Of a stretch of 5,580 bases of DNA, positions 1 through 5,288 are shown one piece after another. Position 1 is the stretch's first letter. Every line of letters begins with the position of its first letter. Made by a program: the position numbers and the translations under genes. Source of the stretch: an uncultured Rhodospirillales bacterium (GTDB lineage Bacteria; Pseudomonadota; Alphaproteobacteria; Rhodospirillales; Casp-alpha2); NCBI GenBank assembly GCA_938074585.1, contig CALJEW010000181.1:1-5580 (forward strand). The letters run 5' to 3'. The notes beneath the pieces were generated by a model. That model searched no databases. It had not been told where the DNA came from and worked only from the letters and a program-made list of their open reading frames with translations.

Positions 1-446
1 TGAGTTAGTTTAGCCAAAGCCACAACCCGATCTTCGGTCAGGCCTTGCATCCCTATTTCAGCCAAATCTTCATCACTCATGGAGGTTAGAACGGTGACTG
101 CAATTAACAATGGGCGCTTATCGCCCGCTTCTTCAACAGCGTTTTGTGCTGCTCGCATCATCTGGGACCCGCCACTGGCATGGACATTAATAACGAAAGG
201 GTTCAACGGTAGGGCGGCGCGGATTGCACTGTTGACGGTGTTGGGGATGTCATGAAATTTGGTATCCAAAAATATGGGCATTCCACATTCCGCAACGCGT
301 CTGACACCTTCGGGGCCATGCGCGGTCAAAAACTCTTTACCCATTTTAACACCACCCACCAAACTGACAAGTTGGTTTGCAAGCAAAACTGCACGATCAA
401 GATCTGTGGTATCTAGGGCGACAAAAATGCGATCAGTTGGTTTCAT
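1..446 (-). CDS. pyrF: Orotidine 5'-phosphate decarboxylase, 5' part (runs off the left edge)
   Basis: OMP decarboxylase makes UMP from OMP, the last step of de novo pyrimidine synthesis, in the cytoplasm. The first 148 codons are present. Family motifs appear in order: FVALD with substrate-binding Asp12, VKMG with Lys34, the catalytic signature DTKFHDIPNTV at residues 61-71 (Asp61, Lys63, Asp66), then NVHASGG (87-93) and TVLTSM. The family is usually about 230 residues, so roughly the last third, with the phosphate-binding Gly-Ile-Arg region, lies outside the window. The start is the ATG at 446-444, which has a GGAG sequence 7 nt upstream. It lies inside the end of the upstream cyclodeaminase-family gene, overlapping it by 14 bp in another frame, so the two are probably co-transcribed and translationally coupled. 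No sign of damage in the visible part. Confidence 0.95.
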   Translation of the reverse strand, partial: MKPTDRIFVALDTTDLDRAVLLANQLVSLVGGVKMGKEFLTAHGPEGVRRVAECGMPIFLDTKFHDIPNTVNSAIRAALPLNPFVINVHASGGSQMMRAAQNAVEEAGDKRPLLIAVTVLTSMSDEDLAEIGMQGLTEDRVVALAKLT

Positions 447-1425
447 GGGGTATCTCCAATTTTTTTGGTTCAAATTGTTGACGCTCTGAATCGCTATAGC
501 GCTCATAGGCAACTCGAGCGGCCGCTAAATCTTCAATTGCGTTTCCAGCCGACTTAAATAGTGTAATTTCATCAGCGGATTGGCGAAGCGTAGCTGTCCC
601 CCGCGCCATGGAGAACAAATCACCCTGAATATCACTTTTTGCCAACACCCCAGCAGCAATAGGCTGACATATTTCACCAGCTTCCGTAATTGCGCTGGGA
701 GCATCGACAAACACTCGCGCCCTGCGGATCGCATAGTCATCAGATTCACGCATATCCGGTGTGAACGCACCAACCAAATCCAAATGTTGGCCAGGCTTTA
801 ACCAAGCGCCTTTAATTAGAGGGTTTTGGGTTAAGGTCGCACAGGAAATAATATCGGCATCAGCGACAGCATCCTCTAATACAGGTACAGCTTGAACATT
901 TATATTTGTATCCGAAAAAGTGGACACAACAGATTGAGCCTTTTCAAAGTTTCGTCCCCAGATCGATACCTTGCTAATTGGGCGTACAGCACTATGAGAT
1001 TGGATCAAGTGCGGAGCCAAAACACCCGTCCCCACCATTAATAAATGTGATGATTCAGGGCGCGATAAATACCGTGAAGCCAGTGCTGAAGCTCCAGCGG
1101 TTCGGCGGGCCGTAATTTCTGCCCCATCCATAACCGCCAAAGGCTGGCCAGTTGTGCGATCTAATAACATGATCGTTGCTTGTACGGCGGGTAAGTTTTT
1201 TTCTGAATTTTGCGGTAGGATGGTTGCTATTTTTATGCCGATATAATGACCATCGTCCCATGCAGGCATCAATAACAGGGATGAATTACGTTCATGCGTT
1301 TCCTTCATGATGTGATGATGGCGTAATGGTACGGTAACATCAGTGCGAAAGGCATCGTCGAGGGCATCAATCAATGCCGGGCGATTTAAAAGTTTCTTTA
1401 ACGTGTCGGCGTCGAATTGAATCAT
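433..1425 (-). CDS. Ornithine cyclodeaminase / mu-crystallin family protein, probable delta1-pyrroline-2-carboxylate reductase type
   Basis: A full-length 330-residue NAD(P)-dependent enzyme of the ornithine cyclodeaminase/mu-crystallin fold. Seen: GIKIA with a family-conserved Lys65; the Arg-Arg-Thr-Ala-Gly-Ala stretch at 107-112; a Rossmann dinucleotide loop VGTGVLAPHLI at 131-141; VGAFTPDMRESD at 218-229, with Asp224 at the position of the family's catalytic acid; and the C-terminal signature KSAGNAIEDLAAA at 291-303. True ornithine cyclodeaminases usually carry a GGDCPGKTE-like sequence in the Asp region. The GAFTPDMRE form is typical of relatives that reduce cyclic imino acids (pyrroline-2-carboxylate or piperideine-2-carboxylate) or act as alanine dehydrogenases. 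The reductase call is therefore an inference from family knowledge; the substrate is not readable from sequence. The ATG lies 3 nt after the lapA stop with no clear Shine-Dalgarno, so translation probably depends on reinitiation after lapA. The 3' end overlaps pyrF by 14 bp. Confidence 0.88.
   Translation of the reverse strand: MIQFDADTLKKLLNRPALIDALDDAFRTDVTVPLRHHHIMKETHERNSSLLLMPAWDDGHYIGIKIATILPQNSEKNLPAVQATIMLLDRTTGQPLAVMDGAEITARRTAGASALASRYLSRPESSHLLMVGTGVLAPHLIQSHSAVRPISKVSIWGRNFEKAQSVVSTFSDTNINVQAVPVLEDAVADADIISCATLTQNPLIKGAWLKPGQHLDLVGAFTPDMRESDDYAIRRARVFVDAPSAITEAGEICQPIAAGVLAKSDIQGDLFSMARGTATLRQSADEITLFKSAGNAIEDLAAARVAYERYSDSERQQFEPKKLEIPHETN
454..457 (-). promoter_or_regulatory. 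Ribosome binding site of pyrF inside the preceding gene
   Basis: On the minus strand the sequence reads GGAG, then 7 nt, then the ATG of pyrF at 446-444. The site lies within the last codons of the cyclodeaminase-family gene. It fixes the pyrF start and shows that pyrF has its own initiation signal despite the 14-bp overlap. Confidence 0.75.
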
Positions 1426-1428
1426 AAT

Positions 1429-1833
1429 TTACGCAGCATCTGCGTTCGATGGAAGTCGCAGCGAACCTGAAGTTTCCTGTTGATTTTGATTTGTCTTTTC
1501 CTGACCCTTTAAGACGCGTAAGTCCTGCTCTAATTGAGAACAACGATCTTCAGCATGGCGAGCTTCTAATTCAGCTGCACCAGCCCTACGTTTAGCTTCG
1601 CGCGCTTTTCTCCGAGCCGTTCCTGCTGATAACCAAGTAGCAAAGCCACCCCACAAGATTCCAATTCCAATGCAGGCCAAAAGGAGCACGAACAAAGGGA
1701 CCTGTTGTGTGATAGGTAAAGGCCATATATCGATTTTGATTGGAGTTCGATTAGCCAGAGAAAAAGTTACAATAAAGACGGCGCAGCATGCCGCAATAAT
1801 CCACACCACAGTTTTTTTTAAATTAGAAAACAC
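1429..1833 (-). CDS. lapA: LapA / DUF1049-family inner-membrane protein, GTG start
   Basis: A 134-residue protein of the lipopolysaccharide assembly protein A (DUF1049) family. In enterobacteria LapA works with LapB at the inner membrane to balance lipopolysaccharide synthesis; whether it does so here is unknown. Seen: a first hydrophobic helix at about 8-26, the family's short NRTP sequence at 28-31 followed by IKIDIWPLP, a second helix at about 45-67, then a charged Arg/Lys/Glu/Ala-rich stretch at about 72-112 that looks like a cytoplasmic coiled coil, and a polar end. The start is GTG at 1833-1831: AGGGA lies 6 nt upstream, and an in-frame TAG at 1845-1843 excludes a longer product. No lapB-like gene is in the window. 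It follows ihfB by 46 bp and precedes the cyclodeaminase-family gene by 3 bp. Its place after ihfB is usual in Alphaproteobacteria and supports the call. Confidence 0.85.
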   Translation of the reverse strand: MFSNLKKTVVWIIAACCAVFIVTFSLANRTPIKIDIWPLPITQQVPLFVLLLACIGIGILWGGFATWLSAGTARRKAREAKRRAGAAELEARHAEDRCSQLEQDLRVLKGQEKTNQNQQETSGSLRLPSNADAA

Positions 1834-1839
1834 CGAGTA

Positions 1840-1844
1840 TCCCT
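1840..1844 (-). promoter_or_regulatory. Ribosome binding site supporting the GTG start of lapA
   Basis: AGGGA on the minus strand lies 6 nt before the GTG at 1833-1831. It overlaps the in-frame TAG at 1845-1843 that ends the reading frame upstream, so the GTG is the first usable start codon. The next in-frame starts are GTG codons 9 and 10, which would cut into the first membrane helix. Confidence 0.65.
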
Positions 1845-1879
1845 ATTTACTGGTCTTAGTTTGCGGGCGGTTACGCGGT

Positions 1880-2164
1880 TTATTCTGGTGGATTTAAGCG
1901 CTCGCGCAATTGTTTTCCAGTTTTAAAATAAGGAATGAACTTTTCACCAACTTCAACCGATTCACCGGTGCGTGGATTACGCCCAATACGTGAACCGCGT
2001 TCCTTAATAGAAAAGGCGCCGAAACCACGCAGCTCAACCCGGTCGCCTTGGGCAAGCGCATTAGAAATTTCATCAAAAATCGTTGTTACAATTTGCTCAA
2101 CATCTCGTTGAAATAGATGTGGGTTCTCATTCGCTAGCTTAGCAATTATTTCTGATTTGGTCAT
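1880..2164 (-). CDS. ihfB: Integration host factor, beta subunit
   Basis: A 94-residue DNA-bending protein that pairs with IHF alpha to make sharp U-turns at specific sites in promoters, replication origins and recombination sites. The whole HU/IHF fold is present. The start MTKSEIIAKLA and the core VELRGFGAFS resemble E. coli IhfB closely. Glu44 and Arg46, which in E. coli IHF beta are tied to recognition of the TTR part of the site, are both kept, which favours IHF beta over HU. The beta-arm tip GRNPRTG (61-67) holds the intercalating proline, Pro64. The C terminus KTGKQLRERLNPPE fits the family length. The ATG at 2164-2162 has AGAGAGG about 7 nt upstream. It sits between sppA (107-bp gap) and lapA (46-bp gap); the longer leader upstream could hold its own promoter. 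Confidence 0.96.
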   Translation of the reverse strand: MTKSEIIAKLANENPHLFQRDVEQIVTTIFDEISNALAQGDRVELRGFGAFSIKERGSRIGRNPRTGESVEVGEKFIPYFKTGKQLRERLNPPE

Positions 2165-2190
2165 TAATCAACCTCTCTAATTATCTATTC

Positions 2191-2218
2191 AACTTCGATA
2201 TGTTTGTGTGCCGAAGTT
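2191..2218 (-). promoter_or_regulatory. Perfect 7-bp dyad in the ihfB leader
   Basis: AACTTCG (2191-2197) and its exact reverse complement CGAAGTT (2212-2218) flank a 14-nt spacer. The dyad lies 27-54 nt upstream of the ihfB ATG. If the candidate promoter just upstream is used, it would form a hairpin near the 5' end of the ihfB mRNA; otherwise it could be an operator. No T-run follows on the minus strand, so it is not an intrinsic terminator. The function is unknown. Confidence 0.45.
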
Positions 2219-2224
2219 TCTGCT

Positions 2225-2253
2225 TTTATATAACACCTGCATGCATTTGTGCT
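2225..2253 (-). promoter_or_regulatory. Candidate sigma-70-type promoter for ihfB
   Basis: On the minus strand AGCACA (2253-2248, 3 of 6 matches to TTGACA) is followed after 17 nt by TATAAA (2230-2225, 5 of 6 matches to TATAAT). Transcription would start around 2218, giving a leader of about 55 nt. The -35 box is weak, and an AT-rich gap can yield such a match by chance. A promoter here is plausible because the sppA-ihfB gap is among the longest in the cluster and E. coli ihfB also has its own promoter. Confidence 0.3.
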
Positions 2254-2271
2254 CGACAGCGGTCCTTGACC

Positions 2272-3189
2272 TTAATCTAAACTACTGTCAGGTTGCCAAA
2301 GAGATAACACTCCGTCAAGCCTAAGACGTTCAGAAAACAGCGCTTTTCCCAAACTATTTCCAAAAAACTCACGCCATTTTTCATCTTTATAGTTGATTTG
2401 AACGTCAACGATAGGTAATTCGGTAGGTATTTCATGCACTTCATTCAGCCATTTTAACGCATCGGCTTCACGCCCTATCGCATCTACCAATCTGTTGGCT
2501 TTGGCTTGACGACCAGAATATATGCGCCCATCAGCCAATTTATACGCTATCTCCTTATCCATTTTGCGGCGATCCATGACCATTTCAACAAACATGTCGA
2601 AAAAATCTTTAATCACAGATACCGTAACCGCCCGAGCCCCTTCAGAAAATGGCTCCATAGGGTTAGGCTGCGCTTTCATCGGCCCACTTTTGACAATTAC
2701 CGATTTAATTCCAACTTTATCCATCAATTTCGTGAAATTAGCGGTTTGAAGAATCACGCCTATGGACCCTGTGATCGTCCCATTGCCCGCAATGACGTGA
2801 TCTGCAGCAATGGCTACCATGTATGCAGCTGATGCCGCCGTTCCACCTAATAAGGCAACAACAGGCTTCTTTGTCGCAACTTTACGAATGCTATGATATA
2901 AATTTTCGCCACCAGTAAAGGTGCCACCCGGGCTATTAATCGCAAGAATCAGAGCTTTAATATTTTCGTCTTTAGAAATTCGATCTAATTTTTCTTCACG
3001 CAGGCGATCATTAACAATAATACCATCAACACTTAAACGTGCAATTTGTCCTTCGTCACCGCCTAAGTCAAAGCGGCCAAAGGCTGTGATAACTGCTGCA
3101 ATAACGGCCAACACACCAACGATCCGCCAAAAAGTCAGATGCCGTTTTAAGCGACGCCTATCTAAAATCATGTCTGTTTCATATGACAT
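2272..3189 (-). CDS. sppA: Signal peptide peptidase SppA, single-domain type (peptidase family S49)
   Basis: A membrane-anchored serine protease that degrades leftover signal peptides. At 305 residues it is the short form seen in Alphaproteobacteria and Bacillus, not the double-length E. coli form. Seen: a basic N-terminal stretch (RRRLKRH, 11-17), one hydrophobic anchor at about 20-38 with no clear cleavage site, INSPGG (84-89) forming the oxyanion region, nucleophile Ser120 in GGTAASAAYM, and general-base Lys172 in SGPMKAQ. The Ser-to-Lys distance of 52 residues equals that of the Ser147/Lys199 pair of B. subtilis SppA, so the catalytic dyad looks intact. The catalytic domain is expected on the outer face of the inner membrane. 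The ATG at 3189-3187 has AAGGA about 10 nt upstream; an out-of-frame ATG lies 5 nt before it. It is separated from rpsA by 62 bp containing a strong hairpin. Confidence 0.93.
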   Translation of the reverse strand: MSYETDMILDRRRLKRHLTFWRIVGVLAVIAAVITAFGRFDLGGDEGQIARLSVDGIIVNDRLREEKLDRISKDENIKALILAINSPGGTFTGGENLYHSIRKVATKKPVVALLGGTAASAAYMVAIAADHVIAGNGTITGSIGVILQTANFTKLMDKVGIKSVIVKSGPMKAQPNPMEPFSEGARAVTVSVIKDFFDMFVEMVMDRRKMDKEIAYKLADGRIYSGRQAKANRLVDAIGREADALKWLNEVHEIPTELPIVDVQINYKDEKWREFFGNSLGKALFSERLRLDGVLSLWQPDSSLD

Positions 3190-3205
3190 TGCATTTGTAT
3201 CCTTG

Positions 3206-3237
3206 TAACCCGGGCCTCAAAAATGAGACCCGGGTCA
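3206..3237 (-). promoter_or_regulatory. Intercistronic hairpin between rpsA and sppA
   Basis: In the minus-strand transcript the arms 3225-3237 and 3206-3218 pair over 13 positions around a 6-nt loop (AUUUUU), with a CCCGGG core and two G-U wobbles. Those wobbles would be C-A mismatches in the opposite transcript, so the structure suits the rpsA direction. No run of U follows the stem, so it is not a standard intrinsic terminator. It could protect the 3' end of rpsA mRNA, or cause partial termination or processing that keeps sppA expression below that of S1. The structure is clear; the role is inferred. Confidence 0.65.
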
Positions 3238-3251
3238 TCAAGAAATAGTCC

Positions 3252-5159
3252 TTAGTCTTCGTCTTCAGCGTCTTCAGATTTTTCCCTAGCAGCGGCCTTT
3301 TTAGGGGCGGCCTTTTTAGGGGCGGCCTTTTTAGGGGCTGCTTTTTTATCAGCTGGCTTTTCTTCAACGTCTGCTTCAGCAGTGTCGTCTTCTGTAGCTA
3401 CTGCTTTTTTAGGAGCTGCTTTTTTCTTTGCAGCAGGCTTTTCGTCCATTGTTCCATTCTGCTTTTCTTGAAGAGCAGCACCCAAAATATCGCCAAGGGA
3501 AGCACCGGAATTAGATGATCCGTAAGCTTGCATTGCTGCTTTTTCTTCTTGAACTTCAAGTGCTTTAACTGAAAGCGTTAAGCGACGGCTGGTTTTATCA
3601 AACTGCGTTACTTTAGCATCAATTTTTTCACCGGCTGCAAAACGATCTGGACGTTGCTCGGAACGTTCGCGAGACAATTCAGCCTTACGAATGAAGCCTG
3701 GGATGCTGTCATTTACCATGACATCAATGCCCGCATCCTGAATAGCTGTGATCGTACAGGTAACAACATCATTCTTTTTTAGGTCGCTTCCATTTGACTC
3801 AAACGGATCGGCAGTTAACTGTTTAAGGCCTAAGCTGATGCGCTCTTTAGAAATATCAACATCAAGAACCTTGGCCTTAACGATGTCACCTTTGCTGTAA
3901 TCTTTAAGCGCTTCTTCACCAGTCATATCCCAGCTAAGGTCTGACAAGTGAGCCATGCCATCAATTTCGCCTTCAAGACCAACAAACAAACCGAATTCAG
4001 TGATATTTTTGATTTCGCCTTCAACTTCAGTACCGACTGGATATTTAGTTGCAAAGCCATCCCATGGGTTATCCAAGCACTGCTTGAGGCCCAATGAAAT
4101 GCGACGCTTCTCAGGATCCGCATCCAGAACCATAACTTCAACTTCTTGAGAAGTAGAAACGATTTTTCCTGGATGGATATTCTTCTTCGTCCAGCTCATT
4201 TCAGAAACGTGAACTAAACCTTCAACGCCAGCTTCTAGCTCAACAAATGCACCATAATCGGTAATGTTAGTAACCCGACCTGTAAAGCGTGTTCCAACTG
4301 GGAATTTAGAATCAACGCCGTCCCAAGGATCAACTTCAAGCTGCTTCATGCCCAATGATATACGCTGGGTTTCTGCATTGAAACGAATAACCTGTACTTT
4401 GATGGTTTCACCAATTTGCAAGGCTTCGGATGGATGGTTGATACGCTTCCAAGCGACGTCTGTGACGTGCAATAAGCCATCAACACCGCCCAAATCGACA
4501 AATGCACCATAATCGGTGATGTTTTTGACGATACCGTCAAGAACTTGGCCTTCGGTCAAATTGGAGATCAACTCGGAACGGGCTTCAGAACGTGTTTCTT
4601 CTAATACAGCACGACGCGAAACAACTATGTTGTTGCGCTGTGCGTCCATTTTCAAGATTTGGAAAGGCTGTGGAGTTCCCATAAGCGGGCCAATGTCGCG
4701 AACCGGGCGAATATCGACTTGGCTGCCTGGTAGGAAGGCAACGGCGCCGGACAAATCAACAATAAAGCCACCTTTCACACGACCAAAGATAACGCCATTG
4801 ACGCGCTCTGTGTTGTTGAAGGCCTTTTCAAGCTCGAACCAAGCTTCTTCTCGACGTGCTTTTTCACGGCTTAGGCGAATGTTGCCGTCGCGGTCTTCAT
4901 AACGTTCGACATAAACGTCGACGGTGTCGCCAACTGTTAATTCAAGGGGCACACCTGGTGTAGCAAATTCTTTAACTGGAACGCGGCCTTCTGATTTAAG
5001 CCCAACGTCAACGATGACAACATCGCTTAAGACGTCAAGAACAGTGCCTTTGATGACACGGCCTTCAAAGCCGTTATCGCCTAAGGTTTCTTCAAGAAGG
5101 GCGGAAAAGTCTTCAGTAACTACAAATTCTTCATCAGGTATTATTGTGGCTTTTGCCAT
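3252..5159 (-). CDS. rpsA: 30S ribosomal protein S1 with an extended Lys/Ala/Pro-rich C-terminal tail
   Basis: S1 binds mRNA on the small ribosomal subunit and helps initiation, especially on structured leaders. The 635-residue product has six S1 (OB-fold) domains at roughly 33-100, 118-185, 203-273, 288-360, 375-447 and 460-533. Domains 3 to 5 are most alike, each with ITDYGAFV or ITEFGLFV, a GLxHVS/AHLS-like turn and an RISLGxKQ end. SLGDILGAAL at 555-564 is where alphaproteobacterial S1 commonly ends. Here about 70 more residues follow: a basic block (574-586), an acidic block (590-600), a second basic block of repeated PKKAA (about 604-627) and an acidic end (EDAEDED). Typical alphaproteobacterial S1 is about 555-570 residues. 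The ATG at 5159-5157 has AAAGGA about 11 nt upstream, and the MAKATI start is sensible. The cmk-rpsA order is widespread in Proteobacteria. The 129-bp leader has two inverted repeats that may bear on regulation. Confidence 0.97.
   Translation of the reverse strand: MAKATIIPDEEFVVTEDFSALLEETLGDNGFEGRVIKGTVLDVLSDVVIVDVGLKSEGRVPVKEFATPGVPLELTVGDTVDVYVERYEDRDGNIRLSREKARREEAWFELEKAFNNTERVNGVIFGRVKGGFIVDLSGAVAFLPGSQVDIRPVRDIGPLMGTPQPFQILKMDAQRNNIVVSRRAVLEETRSEARSELISNLTEGQVLDGIVKNITDYGAFVDLGGVDGLLHVTDVAWKRINHPSEALQIGETIKVQVIRFNAETQRISLGMKQLEVDPWDGVDSKFPVGTRFTGRVTNITDYGAFVELEAGVEGLVHVSEMSWTKKNIHPGKIVSTSQEVEVMVLDADPEKRRISLGLKQCLDNPWDGFATKYPVGTEVEGEIKNITEFGLFVGLEGEIDGMAHLSDLSWDMTGEEALKDYSKGDIVKAKVLDVDISKERISLGLKQLTADPFESNGSDLKKNDVVTCTITAIQDAGIDVMVNDSIPGFIRKAELSRERSEQRPDRFAAGEKIDAKVTQFDKTSRRLTLSVKALEVQEEKAAMQAYGSSNSGASLGDILGAALQEKQNGTMDEKPAAKKKAAPKKAVATEDDTAEADVEEKPADKKAAPKKAAPKKAAPKKAAAREKSEDAEDED
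3292..3336 (-). repeat. Three perfect 15-bp tandem repeats in the rpsA tail, with a degenerate fourth
   Basis: The plus-strand unit GCGGCCTTTTTAGGG occurs three times without change (3292-3306, 3307-3321, 3322-3336). A diverged partial copy follows from 3337 (GCTGCTTTTTTA). The unit is five codons long, so adding or losing copies keeps the frame; it encodes the repeated Pro-Lys-Lys-Ala-Ala of the S1 tail. Perfect identity, including synonymous positions, suggests recent expansion. Confidence 0.9.
4243..4262 (-). repeat. 20-bp direct repeat within rpsA, copy in S1 domain 4
   Basis: The 20 bp here are identical to 4498-4517. Both encode the TDYGAFV core of an S1 domain, and they lie 255 bp (85 codons) apart, which is the period of the S1 domains. 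This reflects domain duplication with a strongly conserved motif and similar codon choice, not a separate element. Confidence 0.7.
4498..4517 (-). repeat. 20-bp direct repeat within rpsA, copy in S1 domain 3
   Basis: Exact partner of 4243-4262, encoding the same TDYGAFV core in the third S1 domain. In-frame recombination between the two copies would remove one S1 domain without shifting the frame. Confidence 0.7.
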
Positions 5160-5193
5160 GGTGTCGTAAGTCCTTTCTAATTATCATTTCATG

Positions 5194-5205
5194 CCAACCG
5201 GTTGG
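5194..5205. promoter_or_regulatory. 12-bp perfect palindrome upstream of rpsA
   Basis: CCAACCGGTTGG is a perfect 12-bp palindrome 35-46 nt before the rpsA ATG. It shares the half-site CCAAC/GTTGG with a second dyad 51 bp further upstream (centre to centre). It could be an operator or a short leader hairpin. A competing stem, ACCGG (5197-5201) with CCGGT (5208-5212), overlaps it. No protein is known to me for this sequence. Confidence 0.45.
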
Positions 5206-5243
5206 TTCCGGTGGTCTTAAACGGTTTGGTTACCCGCGATAAT

Positions 5244-5257
5244 CCAACACATGTTGG
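5244..5257. promoter_or_regulatory. Second inverted repeat with the same half-sites upstream of rpsA
   Basis: CCAACA (5244-5249) and TGTTGG (5252-5257) are 6-bp arms around 2 nt. The outer five bases match those of the 5194-5205 palindrome. Read on the minus strand this copy begins TGCCAAC, as the other does on the plus strand, so the pair shares a slightly longer sequence. No T-run follows, so it is not a cmk terminator. Confidence 0.4.
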
Positions 5258-5288
5258 CACGGCTCTTACTCAATTTACCTTTATTAAA

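Noticed and set aside
1834..1879. GC-rich ihfB-lapA gap as a terminator
   Set aside because: The repeated ACCGC/CGGGCGG sequence is direct, not inverted, and forms no stem; no T-run follows.
2238..2245. TGCATGCA 8-bp palindrome upstream of ihfB
   Set aside because: An 8-bp palindrome is too short to stand out by chance and has no partner site nearby.
2506..2832. A 108-codon plus-strand open frame inside sppA
   Set aside because: It is antisense to the SppA catalytic domain; the sppA frame shows clear family motifs and this one shows none.
3179..3367. A 62-codon minus-strand frame with repeated PLKRP that overlaps the rpsA 3' end and sppA start
   Set aside because: It is the alternative-frame reading of the 15-bp repeat in the rpsA tail. 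The repeat keeps every frame open, and no ribosome binding site or recognisable protein supports it. A programmed frameshift into it was considered, but the A-runs there read as T AAA AAG in frame and do not form the standard slippery heptamer.
4516..4902. A 128-codon plus-strand open frame inside rpsA
   Set aside because: It lies wholly antisense to conserved S1 domains, has Ser/Arg/Thr-rich composition typical of antisense readings, and shows no recognisable domain.
5160..5190. GATAAT (minus strand, near 5180-5185) as a -10 box for rpsA
   Set aside because: It would place the transcript start at or within the rpsA Shine-Dalgarno, and the sequence at the expected -35 position (GAACCA) does not match.
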